Origin: Trichopria drosophilae
Lineage: Eukaryota > Arthropoda > Insecta > Hymenoptera > Diapriidae
Reading direction: 5' to 3'
Assembly (NCBI GenBank): GCA_030407085.1
Contig: CM059587.1
Span: forward strand, 28,989,001-29,053,000
Length of the DNA stretch: 64,000 nucleotides
Each line of letters opens with the position of its first letter. Within the stretch, counting starts at the first letter, position 1. This document shows, in pieces, positions 25,986-38,918 of the stretch. The notes beneath the pieces are model-generated. The model made no database searches and had not been told where the DNA came from. It saw only the letters and a list, made by a program, of their open reading frames with translations. Made by a program: the position numbers and the translations under genes.

Positions 25986-28900
25986 ACTGTATTTTTATGC
26001 ACGTTTACGAATGTCAGTGTTTTAATGGACCGAGAATTTGCCAGAGTCGTTGAGTCGAACTTTTCGAATAAATGAAAGAATTGCATACATTTTCTTGATG
26101 TACGCCGTTTGCTCAGCCGGAATAAAGGTTCAATCCTCTATTCCTGAGTTATTTCGGTGCTTTCTTTTTCAATTAGTCGTTCGGATAATTCGCACAGAAC
26201 AATATTATTTTTAACGTTCTACGACATTACGCATTTTATTTTATTGTCAAATGTTACGCTCTCGTCTGTGGGTTAAAATTCAATTGAATTCAATAATTCT
26301 TATTATGGCTTGAGGGAAAACCTCTTTGGCCAACCGTCACGTACATAATAAATAAATAATACAACAGCTATGTTTTTCTATATATAGAAGATCGCCGTTT
26401 TTTTTTTGCAAATTTATGTGAAATAAATCGTATTCCTAATATACGAAATTTGTAGTTCTGAATGATACTAATTAAATGATACCAAATATAATTGTAAAAA
26501 AATTTATATCTAGGAAAAAATTTGAGTTGAAAGACAACCCAAATTTTAGTTAATATTTATAAGTTTTTATAAAATGAAAGTACAACGTCGATAATAATGC
26601 CCCAGTTCACTTAATTACAGACTAATAATTGATATTCTAAAGTAGGTGTATCTGACAAATTTCTTACAACAGTAATAGTTAAAAATAACGATTTTCAATT
26701 TGTTGTCGCTGTCCAGAGATTCAATCGTCTTGAATCACTGTGCGGTGTGCAGCAGTCGCGAAAACTCTTAATTGTATGGGAGCAATGCTGTAATGACTGG
26801 GCTGAACTAGGTCCAACAGGACATGCCAGTCTATCAAAAGGTTGAGATCTAGAGGACCTTTTCCTAACGGGACCCAAGTTATTTTGTGGGGTTCTCTATG
26901 TCCAAGACAAAATTGAACAATGTATTCAAAATCTATCCTAGATGGTTCATTTGAAATAAAAGGAATAAACGGGATAATAATAATTACCAAAATAAAAACA
27001 AAGTAACAAGCACGAAAATAAAACTCATGCATTGGATATATTTAGCGGGCGTTTAATTCTTGCATCCTCTTATCTTCTGGTGTTATTTGGCTACAACATT
27101 TTTTTTTTTCGTTATACACCATTCCCCAAATCCACATTCGTGGGGTTTCCAGTCCGAGTGTTTGGACGTAAAGTGACTTCATAAATCACCGTAGGATTTA
27201 CCACGAATCCGCGCTTAACTGCAGGTATAGCGAATTGCGTGTGTACGTTCTGAAGTGGGAAACGTGCGAACTCGCGTATGCTGGTCAGAAAATTCAACAC
27301 ATACGCGATACTGCATAGGCTCGAATCTTTATTTACTCCGATAGGGAACCAACTGAATCTTCCTTGGGATCCTCCCGTGAAAAACTTGCCAAAGGCTGGC
27401 CGTTCTCACAGTATATATACGGAGTGATTTGCAACTTCCTCCCTTTATATCTCACGTGGAACCCTTCGATCTTTTCGAATTTTCCGATACCTTGCACGTG
27501 GTACATTCTTTTGCCAACCTTACACGAATTCTTCTACGTAAATAATGTACTTGATAAATAACACATTTTTAGAAAAATAGGCAATAAATGTAGGAAGTGA
27601 TTCATACAATCAAAAGTTTAATTCAACTTATATCTGTCCACTATTTGGTTTTCCTATACTAAATATTGATTACGAATATGAGAATGAACATTGCAATTTG
27701 GAAATATTTAAACCGCTATTTTGAATAAACCTAAAAACAAATGGTATGTCTCCAATGCAAAAGCCAAGACATCGAATTCTCTACAAAGAAACATTATATA
27801 CATTTTTTGTGAACTTGATAGTAACTCGTTAAAAGAAAAATGAATCTTTTCTCGCAGGATAGAGAGAGTGTTTGTGCTAGGAGCTCCGCTCCCAGGTCCC
27901 TCTTTTTTATACTAACCTAATCAACCAAAAAGTGTAGGTTATGGTTGGAACAAAGTGAAATTCCGAACTATAAAATTTCAGCAATGAACGGAATTATTCC
28001 CTAAGATAAAAACTTTATGCCGCCGGTATTATCATTACGAAAGATATGTATTGTGGGAGTCGCATCGATATTGTTTTCACATTTGCTATTTTTCATACTT
28101 CCGTTTGCAGAAACGATAAAAGATTACAATTTTTGGTTATTTTGTGAAAATGGCGCCTTGAAATTTTTCATCGTAATTTTTAATGTCGTATTCTTAGTAT
28201 TTTTCTGCATAAAAATTTCCATTTTTCCGTGAACATTGTGCTAATTTCCATCAAGTCAACCACTTGTTATTTGCTCGCAGCAACAACTACACTTGCTAAA
28301 TATAATAAGACTACCAGTGCTTAATATTAAGAATAAACCATTCTCCGAAAATTCATTTAAAAAAAAATTATTATATCAAAAATTTGGATGTATTACACGA
28401 AAAAGATATCAGGATTAGTTAGAGAAGAAGGGAACATAAGAAAGAGAAAGAGAGGGAGAATAAGAGGAGGGAGGAAGAGCAGTCGTTCATCATATTTGAT
28501 ACATGTGCGCATCAGAATGCTTCGTGGTAGTCGTCGGACAGTTATGGACTTCAATTTGTAATAAATCCTATTTCTTGCCTTCCGATATCGAATTTAAATG
28601 GAAATTCCATCGTGCAATTTCCAAGACTTACCGAATACCTTTGCATTTAATCTAGAGTCATTTTTGCACTTAAAAAATTAGTAAGCAGTTTCCGTGGGTT
28701 TCCATTACTTTACAGTTTTAATGCTCTCCTTATCCGCGTCCATAATACTCGATAGTATTCTTATATATAGATACATTTATAGCAACAAAATTTTGTTTTC
28801 ATGTTAAAATGATCCGCAAAAAAGGTTAAGAACGGATCTGTAATTGGGTCGCCCATACCATTTGATGTAATAAGAAAGAGTTCTGTAAGCTTTTACTTTT

Positions 28901-29180
28901 ACTTTTGGTGCGGTGGAAAAGATATTCTCACTAGATACTCAGTAAGCAAAAAGAAATTTTGAAATATTCAAAAAAAAATACTTTTGAATGCTTTAATGAA
29001 AGAAGAATTCCAGAAGAATTCTTTGTGAATGCTTAAAAATAATGACGAATGTCCGCTTTAGTTATTAAATTAAGAGTTAGATAACAAAGCTTTTTTTCAA
29101 ACGCATTTTGTAAAAATGTTTTTCAGAAACCATAACTAGGAGTTCATAAAGATTTCTTTTACTGAATAAGTATAATAATA
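25986..29180. other. AT-rich non-coding DNA
   Basis: Includes a 103-codon minus-strand frame at 26721-27032 whose start encodes a hydrophobic stretch (VFILVIIIIPFIPF). It has no recognisable domain and overlaps other frames, so it is not called. An imperfect 12-bp hairpin lies at about 26518-26546. A purine-rich stretch lies at 28425-28480. No element termini were seen. Confidence 0.45.
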
Positions 29181-29301
29181 AGTATGGAATTAATGTTGAG
29201 AGCGAGTGAAAGAGAAAGAGAGAGGGAACGAGATACGTATTATCCGCATGTAACAATGCACAAACTACATATATATACCAAACAGCACGCCGAGTGTGTT
29301 G

Positions 29302-29322
29302 TAATAATAATAATAATAATAA
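29302..29322. repeat. (TAA)n tail
   Basis: About seven TAA units on the plus strand, which are TTA units on the minus strand. It is the terminal repeat of the LINE fragment that abuts it. Confidence 0.85.
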
Positions 29323-29440
29323 TCACGTCTTTATTGGCAATTACAAAAACAATACAGGATATAAATAATACAAAAATGCCAAAGGGCGAGCCACAGCAAT
29401 ATCTGTTTTACAGACTGACCAGGGGAAACAAAAAACGAAT
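29323..29440 (-). mobile_element. 3' end of a LINE with AATAAA and (TTA)n tail
   Basis: Read on the minus strand, a C/G-containing stretch (CCCCTGGTCAGTCTGTAAAA) leads through GCCCTTTGGCA to AATTGCCAATAAAGACGTGA and then (TTA)n. A polyadenylation signal just before a trinucleotide repeat is typical of I- and R1-like LINE 3' ends. The coding part is absent, so this is a strongly 5'-truncated insertion. The start of the fragment is approximate. Confidence 0.6.
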
Positions 29441-32400
29441 AAAAACAAAATAATAAAATCATACATATTACATAAAGAAAGAAAATAAATCTAATAAGAC
29501 TAATACACGAATTGTACTGTTACTACTTTTGGAGGTTCCTTATATACAAACTTGCCCAAGACTCGTGCGCTTGCGAAAAACTCGGTCGGTAAATCAAATT
29601 TGTTATAAAATAATTCTTTTTTATTACTTCTTATACGCTATAAGTATAATTTCATGAGGGCTATCGAGAAATCATAAAGTATTCTTTTTTCAAAATCTGT
29701 GCTTATTGGGAGGGCACTTTATGCATCACCATGCGGTGGGAGCTCGAATCATCCACTGATGCCGACGGACTGTTCAAGATGGCCAGACATACCGTGTATG
29801 ATGAATTTGTTAACAAAGAATACTTTAGGATTACTTTTATCAAAACTGTGAAACACTTTATCTTTGACCGATGGTATTTCAATTCATACATTTTTTCATA
29901 AAGATTACTTCTTGACTACTTTTTCAATACTTTAAGAATGGCGATTTATTGCGGACATTCGAGATTACTTAAAGAATTCTTTATTTCGAAAGTGTGCTTA
30001 TTGGGTACCGGCATAAGTGTTGAATTGGTACCTGAGAAACTTGTAGTATTGTGGTTGGTTTCTCAGATGTTCCCCCTTCTTCCACATGAGCATTGCTCTG
30101 TCTTTCTTATTATACTATAGACCAGACCTCTTGACAACAATATCTTCAATGAAACCTCTTCATCAAGAAGTTTTAATTACTGATTAACGAACATTTTGAC
30201 AAACTAACTCTTAGAAAAATTCACTTATGGCGTGTTAAAATAGTAGTTCAGAACAGATCTTGTGTGCCAAAGTCTTAAATTTAGTTTTTTTTATAAGCAA
30301 TTCATCTGAGTTTCTTTTAGAGACAGTAGGTGGCGATTGTATCCACAAATGAATTTGCGTGACATTAGTTTGTATGCCGATAGATGGACGATACCTGTAA
30401 TGAAAGAATTTTTTACGACATTTTTACGACAGCACACGGAAAGGGATATTACAATTTTGTATCATATTGCGATATTCCTTCCATCATTATAAAAATAGAT
30501 AGATACGACCAACAGATAGCTGTTTAAAAATATTAATCAATTGTAGTAATAAATAAAAACATCAGAATCTACAGTTACCAGGAATTTAATTTTCAATTAA
30601 ATTGCTTGTTTTATAGTACATTACGTTCGCGCTTTTTCATAAGACCTCAAATTTGAAAGGTTTTATAAGGCTCTTAAAATCTATGCTTAAATTACGTTAA
30701 AGATCGATTTCTTATCTTAAGAGCTCTTTTTGACCAGTATTTAAGATATCTTAAAATTTGTATGATATCTGAAAGAGCTCTTAATGATATCTTTTTTACC
30801 GGTTAGGGAAGAACCAGTATTCATATTTGACTTTTCTTCTTTGTGCCGCTAGGATTCTGGAAATTTTCAATAATTCTGAATCCTATTTCTTAATTCTTGA
30901 ATAAGCATTGAGAAGTATAGCACGTAATGTTTTCCTAAACACATTACGAGAATTCTTTTTTTGTAAACGAAAAAAGCAGATGTAGTATATGCTTCCGTAA
31001 TACGAATTAAAAATAATGTTAATAAACATAAGAATTAAGAAGTATACGAACATTTTTGTGGATTTAGAATGATGGACAATTTCTCACATAAATAGTTATA
31101 GAAATACCAGGAAGCAATCACTTACCTTTGCAGAAAGAGCTCAAAAGGTTCAATGACATTCACGCCAGTGTTTCATTCAGAATAGTAAAGAATTCCTTTT
31201 ACTATCTAAATAGTGTACTTTATTCCCTATACATATTTCCTGAATAGAACACTTTGAACATTTTTTTCAGCTAATATTGTATTCGTACTCTAGGAATGAT
31301 CAAGTGTCCGATATTCCTAATGTTGCTCCGGATTATTATAGAAATATTGAAATGCAATACAAATTCGTAAGTTGTATTTACAGGTTTTAATAATAACAAA
31401 AATTGTGACCGAGTAGGACCCCTACTACCAGAAAATGAACAGGATTCCAGTTTTTAAGGTTAATAAGTTTATTGAACAATATATTTACGCATTTTAATCA
31501 TTTAGTCTGATTGCTATCATTTAGGTTAACCTTTAGATATTTCGTTAATCTTACACCCGACTTATATTGATATATAATATTAAAAATGTTATGACAGTTT
31601 TTGGATATAGGAAAGCTAAATGAACATAATTTCAGAAATTCATTGAATAATAATAAAAACGAATCTGGACTTTGCATTTATTTAACAAATTTTCTTTCGT
31701 TTATGAGCATTCTAATAAATTAACCTAAGAATAAGCAAAGTTGTAAAACCGAATTTCTGAAATGCCACAAATTTTAATTTTGTATAATATACACGTACGT
31801 TCAAAAAATTCGACGCTTTTTTGTAAATATTTAAACGAGTCGTCAGAAATTTATTTTTAGTAACTAACAAAATCATAAATATATTAAAAAGAGATAGTTT
31901 ATCGTATATATAATAGGTAATATTACTTTCTAAATCGACGTTCAATCTTAAAGAGTAAGAATTCTCAAATTTTTCTGTAGAATTTGGGGAGTTTTTACGG
32001 GTGTAACAATACATATTTCAGCGTTTTTTATGAATATTTGAGAAGTATTAGTGTAAGTAAATAAAGAATTACCATTATACTTAAATACACACAACAAAGG
32101 GGTAAAAATGGTCACCATCGATACCACAATTCTTAAACCTCTTAAGCTGAACGATGCAGCGCCGAAAGTTACCTTTAGAGAGTATTAGCAAAACCGAGGT
32201 AACCTTTTCACCAGCCAATTACAAGAGATTTCGAAATAATCCTATTATCTACATTAGCTCATTATTGCATATCTGCAAGTCCGACTATCAACCCCTTACA
32301 CCAGAATGTTCACGCAGCTTTGTCGAAATTGTCTGTTTCGAAAAGACGGTCACTACTGAGCCTGAGCACCATGCGACCGTCGTCTCTTTTCCGAATCTTT

Positions 32401-33344
32401 CATCATAAACGATTAATACGAAGCTCGTTATTTCAGAAAACTTTCCACATCATTATTGTCGACTTAGGTCGTGTAAAATTTTAAAAGGAAGGAAGTGGTT
32501 GAATCACATTACTTACTTAGCGAGTATCACTGGTTTTGAACTTGCGCGAATAATGAGTATAAGCTACATTTTATTACGACTCGTTTGGGTTTATTCTAAT
32601 AACAACGGACGGTCAAATTTTTGCGTTCTAATTACTCATAAAATCGGAATACTGTTATATTGAAACTTAATATCGAAAAAAATAGAGAAAAAGGCATTGT
32701 ATTTTAGTTTTTTCATTTATTTTGAAAAACACTAATCTGATGAAAAATTGTTTTAGACAAAGAATGCAGCTCACATGATTCTTCAAAAGAACAAATATGA
32801 AAATGATCGAAAGTCCATTCAGATTATAATGGTCTCGTGTGCAGGGGAATTTTTGAGAACCCCCCCCCTCCCCTTTATACTCAGTTTTTACTCCAAGAAA
32901 TTTAGACACAACATCGCCGACATTTTAATCTTGAAAAAATATAATTAAAAAGCTACTCCGTCAACAAGAAGACTAAAATATCTCTACAATGAATGTAGAA
33001 CTCGTGAATCATGGGAGTCCAATTCCCCCCTTTATGCTACCTTAACAGCTAACCATGCAGTTGTGATAATTATTTGAACCAACATATCATTTCAATCCTT
33101 GTATTACCGTAAGGTAGGTAAATATCTCAGAACACGAGACCGTTACAAAATGAAATTCATTTTTCTTTTATAGACGTTTCGTGATCTGGTGGAAAAAATG
33201 CATTTAACATTTTTTTTAGAGAATGTGAAATTCACTTTCGTTCTAAATATTTTTTAGCAATTTACTAGTTTTTAATAAAAACAAAAATAGCAATTTTCGC
33301 TGTTTCTTTGAAATTGCGTCTCGAAAATGGGCAAGGCTTAGTCA
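29441..33344. other. AT-rich non-coding DNA
   Basis: No gene recognised. Frames of up to 100 codons are composition artefacts. Around 30650-30800 there are repeated CTCTTAAG/GATATCTT words in both orientations, hinting at a decayed inverted-repeat element. A C9 run lies near 32860. GTAGGTGGCG at about 30327 resembles an insect CTCF core but is isolated. Confidence 0.45.
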
Positions 33345-33662
33345 TCATCCCACACAGGACGATACGAACAAATAAACTACACATAATCGACACCGTCAAC
33401 ATTTAGTTGGCGGCCTATGCCGTAGCAGGCGCAACACAAACATTGCCTTATTTCCACTCAAGACAACATTTATAAAGCGTCGACCACGGAAAAACCATTC
33501 ACAGTGTCGATAACTACCGACTGATGTCTTCGCCCAGCAAGGTTTCCTGAATTATCGGTAATGGAAATAAACAGAAAAAATTGACGGACGGATTCGAACT
33601 CACGACCTAAGGAACGTTCAGTTTACGAGGCGAGCATGCTAACCTCTTAACCATCGCGTTCC
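33345..33662 (-). mobile_element. tRNA-derived SINE-like element
   Basis: On the minus strand the head has an A-box-like TGGTTAAGAGGTTAGCATG (33635-33653) and a perfect B box, GAGTTCGAATCC (33590-33601). This is the internal polymerase III promoter layout of a tRNA. The acceptor and T stems do not pair properly, so it is not a functional tRNA gene. Some 230 bases of non-tRNA sequence follow toward 33345, as in SINE bodies. No clear target-site duplication was found, so the far end is uncertain. Confidence 0.55.
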
Positions 33663-36129
33663 CTTTATTTATCCATTAACCATAGATGGCTTGAGTTGGC
33701 AAATAAATCTGACCAATGTATGTATGAAAAAATGTTGCGGCTCCAACATGGCTCAGAGCTTTTTTTCATAATTTTCGTAAATGGGAAGCAAAAGTACATG
33801 ATAAAAGTTTGTTAAAGAAATTTACAATGTAGTAGCTTTTTTCCGAAGATGTACCGAACTTTAAGATATGCGATAGTAATTACCGTTATAACTGTTATAA
33901 ATATGGAAAGACATGAATGTATAATTTTAAAGTAGTATCGTTGTATCTTTTCCTGAAAGCTTTTCAGCAAGGCAGACTTTTACTCTGATTCCTTATCGGA
34001 GCTGGCGTTAGAGATTTTATTTAGATCTCGCCGATCCGAGCTATAAATGCGTAGTACTTCGAATTCGCCACGCCCGAAGGCGAAAAAGACAAGGGTGGGT
34101 GTTAAAGGCGTTAGGGCGATCTCGATGTCCACACCTCTGTTGTCGGCTAATGCCAAGCCATTGTGAGGGGCTGCCTCGTAACCGAATCTTCTCCTGGTGT
34201 AAAGAACGTTACCTTAGTCAGAGAGTGAGGAAGAAAGAAAGCGGGAAAATTCGGAAGAATAAATAGAAAGAAGGAAGAAAGAGGAAGGAAAAACGGACCA
34301 ACCATGCAGGACCGTGCGTATTAGCGGGGTCTTGGAAGCTATCACTACCCTAGGCATCTCGTTCTCGGACGGTCACCCTAACGGCCCTGGATATCGGATG
34401 ACGACAATCCAGCCAAATCTCTCCCGCTGTAAACGGCTAAACAAAGAGGTCCATTCTTTACGCCTGCTGATTCCTGCGATCTCGTTCCCGCAAGGCTTGA
34501 CCATCATCCCCACTCTTATCTCCACTTCGCAAAAGTCCGACACAGGGTGCCATTTATCTAATTCTTGACGACTGGCCACTTTTTTAGCAAGACCGACGTT
34601 CGAGTCCGGATTGCCAACGATTGCTCGAAACGTTCGCGTAATCCCTCTCGGCCGATGTTTTATTTCGTTTCTATTTGCGACGTTTTCTGCCCGATTCCCT
34701 AGGTCTTCGAACTCGTGCTCTTAAATTGAACGATTCGAGCACGCAGATGTTCGTAACCGAAATAAAAATGAGCCGCTATTTTCGCGCCGTTCGATTCGAA
34801 TATTAAAAGCAATCTTCGCTGAAAAACCAACTTTAATCAACAGCAGGGTAAAAACAGTAGCAAAGTCAATTCTTGGGACGAAATGAAGTCCGCGCGGTGA
34901 ACTTAGGAAAGTCGTTCTTTTTCATTGCCTCGGAAAGTTTCTTCATCTGGAACCACTTTGCCGTTCAGAGCGAGTTTAAACAAAAGTCTATCGAACCCGG
35001 GACGCGGGTTGTCGAGAAGTATCGAAATGGATGTCACCATTCGGATTTGAGAAGTTGAGTAGTACCGGCGCCGGCAGGTATTTCGCGCAAAGTAAGAAGG
35101 GAATCCTCGAGAAACGCTCGGCCGTGCGATTCAGAGTCGGTCCATAATAAAAGAAGGTAGATTAATGCCATCGGTCTTGAATCCAATCAACATTATTCCG
35201 ACAATAGCCTACCAGCCAATACCCTTCTAGCGCTTCGATCTGATATTATCAACAGCGACCCTTGCTACTCTCGTCAACTACCTACTTTTTTCTCTTTTTT
35301 TCTCTCTTTTTTTCATCGCTCCACTCCCTTACGTGCCAGCGTCCCTTGCTGCCAGATACCCTGCACGATCTTAATTCCGCGACGAGATCTCGAGCATGCT
35401 AACAAGAGGACCATCCGCCTGGGAACAACTGCCTTAAAACCAAATTAACACCTCGCTCGCATAAGCGAGCTCGACACTCTGCGTCAATTTTAATACCTAC
35501 CAGACGCCATTAGCTTCGCCCGTCTCGATCATCGCTCAATTGCTCCAGGAATTGCGGGTCTCGCGGCACATTTTGTTCTTAATCACGTTTGGGCAAACTG
35601 TACATCACGCGAAATTGCACTTTGCCATTTTTATGGCTATTTTAGCACAAGACATTATCTTTCAGAGATCATGATAATTTATTGGTTTTGAAAGAACCTC
35701 TGATAGTTTTTTTATTTGCTGAATTAGTTTAGATATGATAGCTTATAATTTTCCTCCATGAATATCAAGGTCTTGTTAAATATAGACTACACAACCGTTT
35801 CTTGTATAAATAATACTATGAACAATATATATAATGATATGCAACGGTTATTGCTATTGGTGTTGGTATTAATATGATCGTTTATTATGGCACAAATTAG
35901 CCAAATATAAAAACAGAAATTTTTGACGAAAATGTCAGTAGATGAGAACGATCCGGTAACTTGTAGAGTCCAGTAGATATTAATACGTAGGAGTAGAATG
36001 TTTTCAGAATTTTTTGAAATTTATTTTTTTTAGATATTGGGTTTTCGAAGAAAAATTCTGAATTGCTATTGCATTCTTTAATCGACATTAAACATTTTTC
36101 GTTCTTGTAATTTTTTTCCAAAAGTCCAT
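33663..36129. other. Non-coding DNA with a long balanced-composition stretch
   Basis: About 34000-35600 is richer in G, C and CpG than its flanks. Frames of 61-84 codons overlap on both strands (for example 34314-34579) and none is recognisable. No termini of repeats were seen. It may include conserved regulatory sequence. Confidence 0.4.
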
Positions 36130-36515
36130 AGTTTTCGAGACAAAATTTCTTGAATGTTTAAGTACAAAATTTGGCGTTATGGCCGCCACTTTCAATTTTT
36201 TGGATCAAAATTAATTATATAAATCATCGATACTTTAAGTTTAGACCAAAAGTACACGATATACAAAGATTTTAGAGTGATTCCAAACCGGAAACTGGAC
36301 GAAAATCGAAGTTGAAAAAAATCGTGTTTTTTACAAAAAAAACTCCATTTTCATGTGGACATTTAAATTTTTTCAAAATTTCACGGACACCATCGGAAAG
36401 AGCAACATTTTTTTGACAAAATTCACTATGTCACGGTTATTTTCTCCGTCAAATGAATTAGAAATAGCGACGTGAAATTGGTGGCTTAAAAAGTGTCCTT
36501 CCCGCCGTTAATGGG
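36130..36515. mobile_element. piggyBac-like element fragment, right end only
   Basis: The right edge, read inward, is TTAA then CCCATTAACGGCGGGAAGG and GACAC. It resembles the tip of the 15.7-kb element (CCCTATAACGCCAGGACG then GACAC). TTAA lies at 36516-36519. No matching left end is present upstream, so the element is truncated or its left end has decayed; the start given is approximate. Confidence 0.5.
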
Positions 36516-36739
36516 TTAATAAGATATAGAAAGGTCAATCAATTTTATCAGCAATAATTGAATATTCCTATATTATTTTTTGAAGCGTCGAAACTCGATT
36601 CCTGAGAAATAGAAAAATGGAGGAAGTTGCTTAGCTTTGCTTCGTCCTGTTTTGTTCCGTTACTTTCATGAGCTGTACTGTATTCAATTTCGCAAATAAT
36701 CTCCATGGACAGCTTTGGAAAATCCAAGGAAACCCTCTT

Positions 36740-37560
36740 CTTAATTAAAAATTCCCATTGGCTTTGCTTTCGAGCCATTTGAGCCGGTTAAATCGTCCGT
36801 TCGCGAAGACGACGCGGCGGGGCTCGGGCTAGGTATCGCTTCAAGTTCTGGAGGTTTTGAAGGAAGCGAGTCAAGGCCGTTTCGGTATCTTTCAGGAAAA
36901 GGGACAGGACGCGTTTCGTGGCGCATAAAGGAGTGTTTTACGAGGGCAGATAATACGATGAAAGATGCGAACGGCAGGCAGTCATGCTTAAAGAGTGTGT
37001 GTAACCGGACCATTCCTTGTCCTCCTCGCCTCGCGTTATGGCTGCCGTTTCGGTTCGTTCCGCGATCCTCCTACGCCGTAACCGTGGGAGCTTGGCCATA
37101 ATATATCAGTTCCGTATTCTAATGTTCAGCGGTTAATCCAAAAAGTGCCAACGCGGCGAAACCTAAGCGCCGACGGTCGGTTTCCTCTTGGTGCACCCTC
37201 ACCGCTGCGGCTGCCCCGGGGGGTACGTGCGAACATGTCCACCCGGCCGGTCATTTCAGGATCGCCGTCCGAGGATAAGGGTAGTTTCCGCCGCAACGAT
37301 GCGTCACCGATGCCGTCGTCCACGACGACGACCCGGATGATCGCGACATCACGTATGACTTGCTGATACGTGCGAGATTTCGCTCGTTTTCGCTTCGTCT
37401 TTTCCCGACGCTCGGCGAAGATAATTGGAAGACTAAGCGTTACCGCTCCCTGCGGGGTTCTTGCGGCGCGGCGACGGAATACGGTCGTCATTCGGTATGA
37501 CTCGGATAGACCCGTCACGCTCCAATCCTGTCACCGTTTCTTCAATTTACTCGCTTGAGC
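36740..37560. other. CpG-rich island with frames on both strands
   Basis: Strong rise in GC and CpG. Minus-strand frames at 36741-37013 (90 codons) and 37126-37518 (130 codons) overlap plus-strand frames at 37145-37366 and 37370-37558. The peptides are rich in Arg, Ser, Pro and Thr with no domain. The frames could include a real exon, but nothing decides the strand. It abuts the transposon cluster that starts at 37666. Confidence 0.35.
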
Positions 37561-37665
37561 GACACTCGTGTATTGCCATTTTTTACCTTATATTTTAATA
37601 TTAAACTAAATTTAACAGGTGCCAAAAGCTGGCCGAGCACCTATGGTCAAACCGAACCAAATTAA

Positions 37666-38601
37666 CAAGGAAACCCTCCCAGGTGTGTCACTCAGATTTG
37701 ATTGAAACTTGGCACATCGAAAGGTCATTGTAATTTATGACAATTAGCCATTAAACTTGGGGCCATAAATCGCAAGAAACAAAATGGCGACTCATATATA
37801 ACAAAAATTAAAAAAAAATAACAAATCGTCGAATTCGCTTGAAACTCGTTACTCGGGGGTTTTTGGGTCGCCAGATACGAATATGATGTTGGATTTCAAA
37901 AATTCAAAATGGCGTACTCAACATGACGTTACCAGCATGCGGATGGCGAAGTGCAGTTGGTTCAAAAAAAATTTCCTGATCATTTCTTTACTGAGAGCAA
38001 AACTTATATTGAGTAACAAAAGAATTCTGAGAAAAAATGTAAATAATATATGAGTTCAAGTTTACTTTTATTTTAAGTTAAATAAATAACATTTCAACTT
38101 ATTTCCAAACAGTTTCAGATAGTTAATATTTTTTCAATACTATTTGAAGTTCATTTCAATTTTTACTTTCCTAAACGTTTGGATTGGATATGCGTGATTT
38201 TTATATTATATTCGTACGTCACAGTGGACTTACATCTATATACATTTTGTCTTTTTTAAAATTCAGCGTCAGTTTCGAATTCAACGATCCTAAAAATCCT
38301 CTAGTAACAAATTTTAATCAAATACGAGCTATTTTTAAAATAGTCGTCCGACATTTTGAATTTTTGAAATCTAGCATCATATATTCGTATTCAGCGACCC
38401 CAAAAATCCCGAGTAACAAGTTTCAAGCGAATTCGACGATTTTTTATTTTGTTTTATTTTCTGTCATATATGATCCGCCATTTTGTTTCTTGTAATTTAT
38501 GGCACCAAGTTTAAAAGCCAATTGTCATCAATGATAATGACCTTTCGATGTGCCAAGTTTCAATCAAATCACACCTTGACACACTTGGGAGGGTTCCCTT
38601 G
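37666..38601. mobile_element. 936-bp non-autonomous DNA transposon flanked by TAA
   Basis: The tips are CAAGGAAACCCTCCCAGGTG on the left and the complement of CAAGGGAACCCTCCCAAGTG on the right. TAA at 37663-37665 and 38602-38604 forms a 3-bp target-site duplication. Inverted similarity continues for over 200 bases inward (GGCACATCGAAAGGTCATT and its complement). A TAA duplication fits PIF/Harbinger, but the tips are not diagnostic and other superfamilies are possible. The interior contains the shared GGGTCGC...AAAATGGC module, with an extra copy on the right side (38275-38440). There is no transposase frame. Confidence 0.7.
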
Positions 38602-38918
38602 TAAGGCCAATAATAGAGACCAGATTTTAGAAATTTTACTTTTTTGAAATTAGTATAACTTTTTATTTTATCGGCTAAACGGAACGAGACCTAGATAGAA
38701 TTATTTATTTATGCCCCTAAAAAGGGTTTTTGGTACATGATCGACCATCTTTTGATATTGGAAAAAATGATTTGTTGATATTGGAGAATCGAAATCTTAT
38801 TTGATTACATGCAGGGTCTTAATATATTTGAGGTTTCCTGCAGAATTTGTATAGTTATTCCATTATTTTTCCCAGCATACGTACTTTATAAGGTCATCAG
38901 CAAGGATGACTCTCTTAA

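Noticed and set aside
26128..26140. B-box-like GGTTCAATCC as a tRNA
   Set aside because: No A box at the right distance upstream and no cloverleaf.
26721..27032. 103-codon frame with hydrophobic start as a secreted or membrane protein
   Set aside because: AT-rich DNA readily gives Ile/Phe runs; there is no conserved domain and another frame overlaps.
33575..33665. Functional tRNA gene
   Set aside because: The B box is perfect, but acceptor and T stems do not pair into a cloverleaf; SINE head preferred.
36741..37518. Minus-strand frames as exons of one gene
   Set aside because: Plus-strand frames are equally open, no acceptor/donor pair links them, and the peptides are low-complexity.
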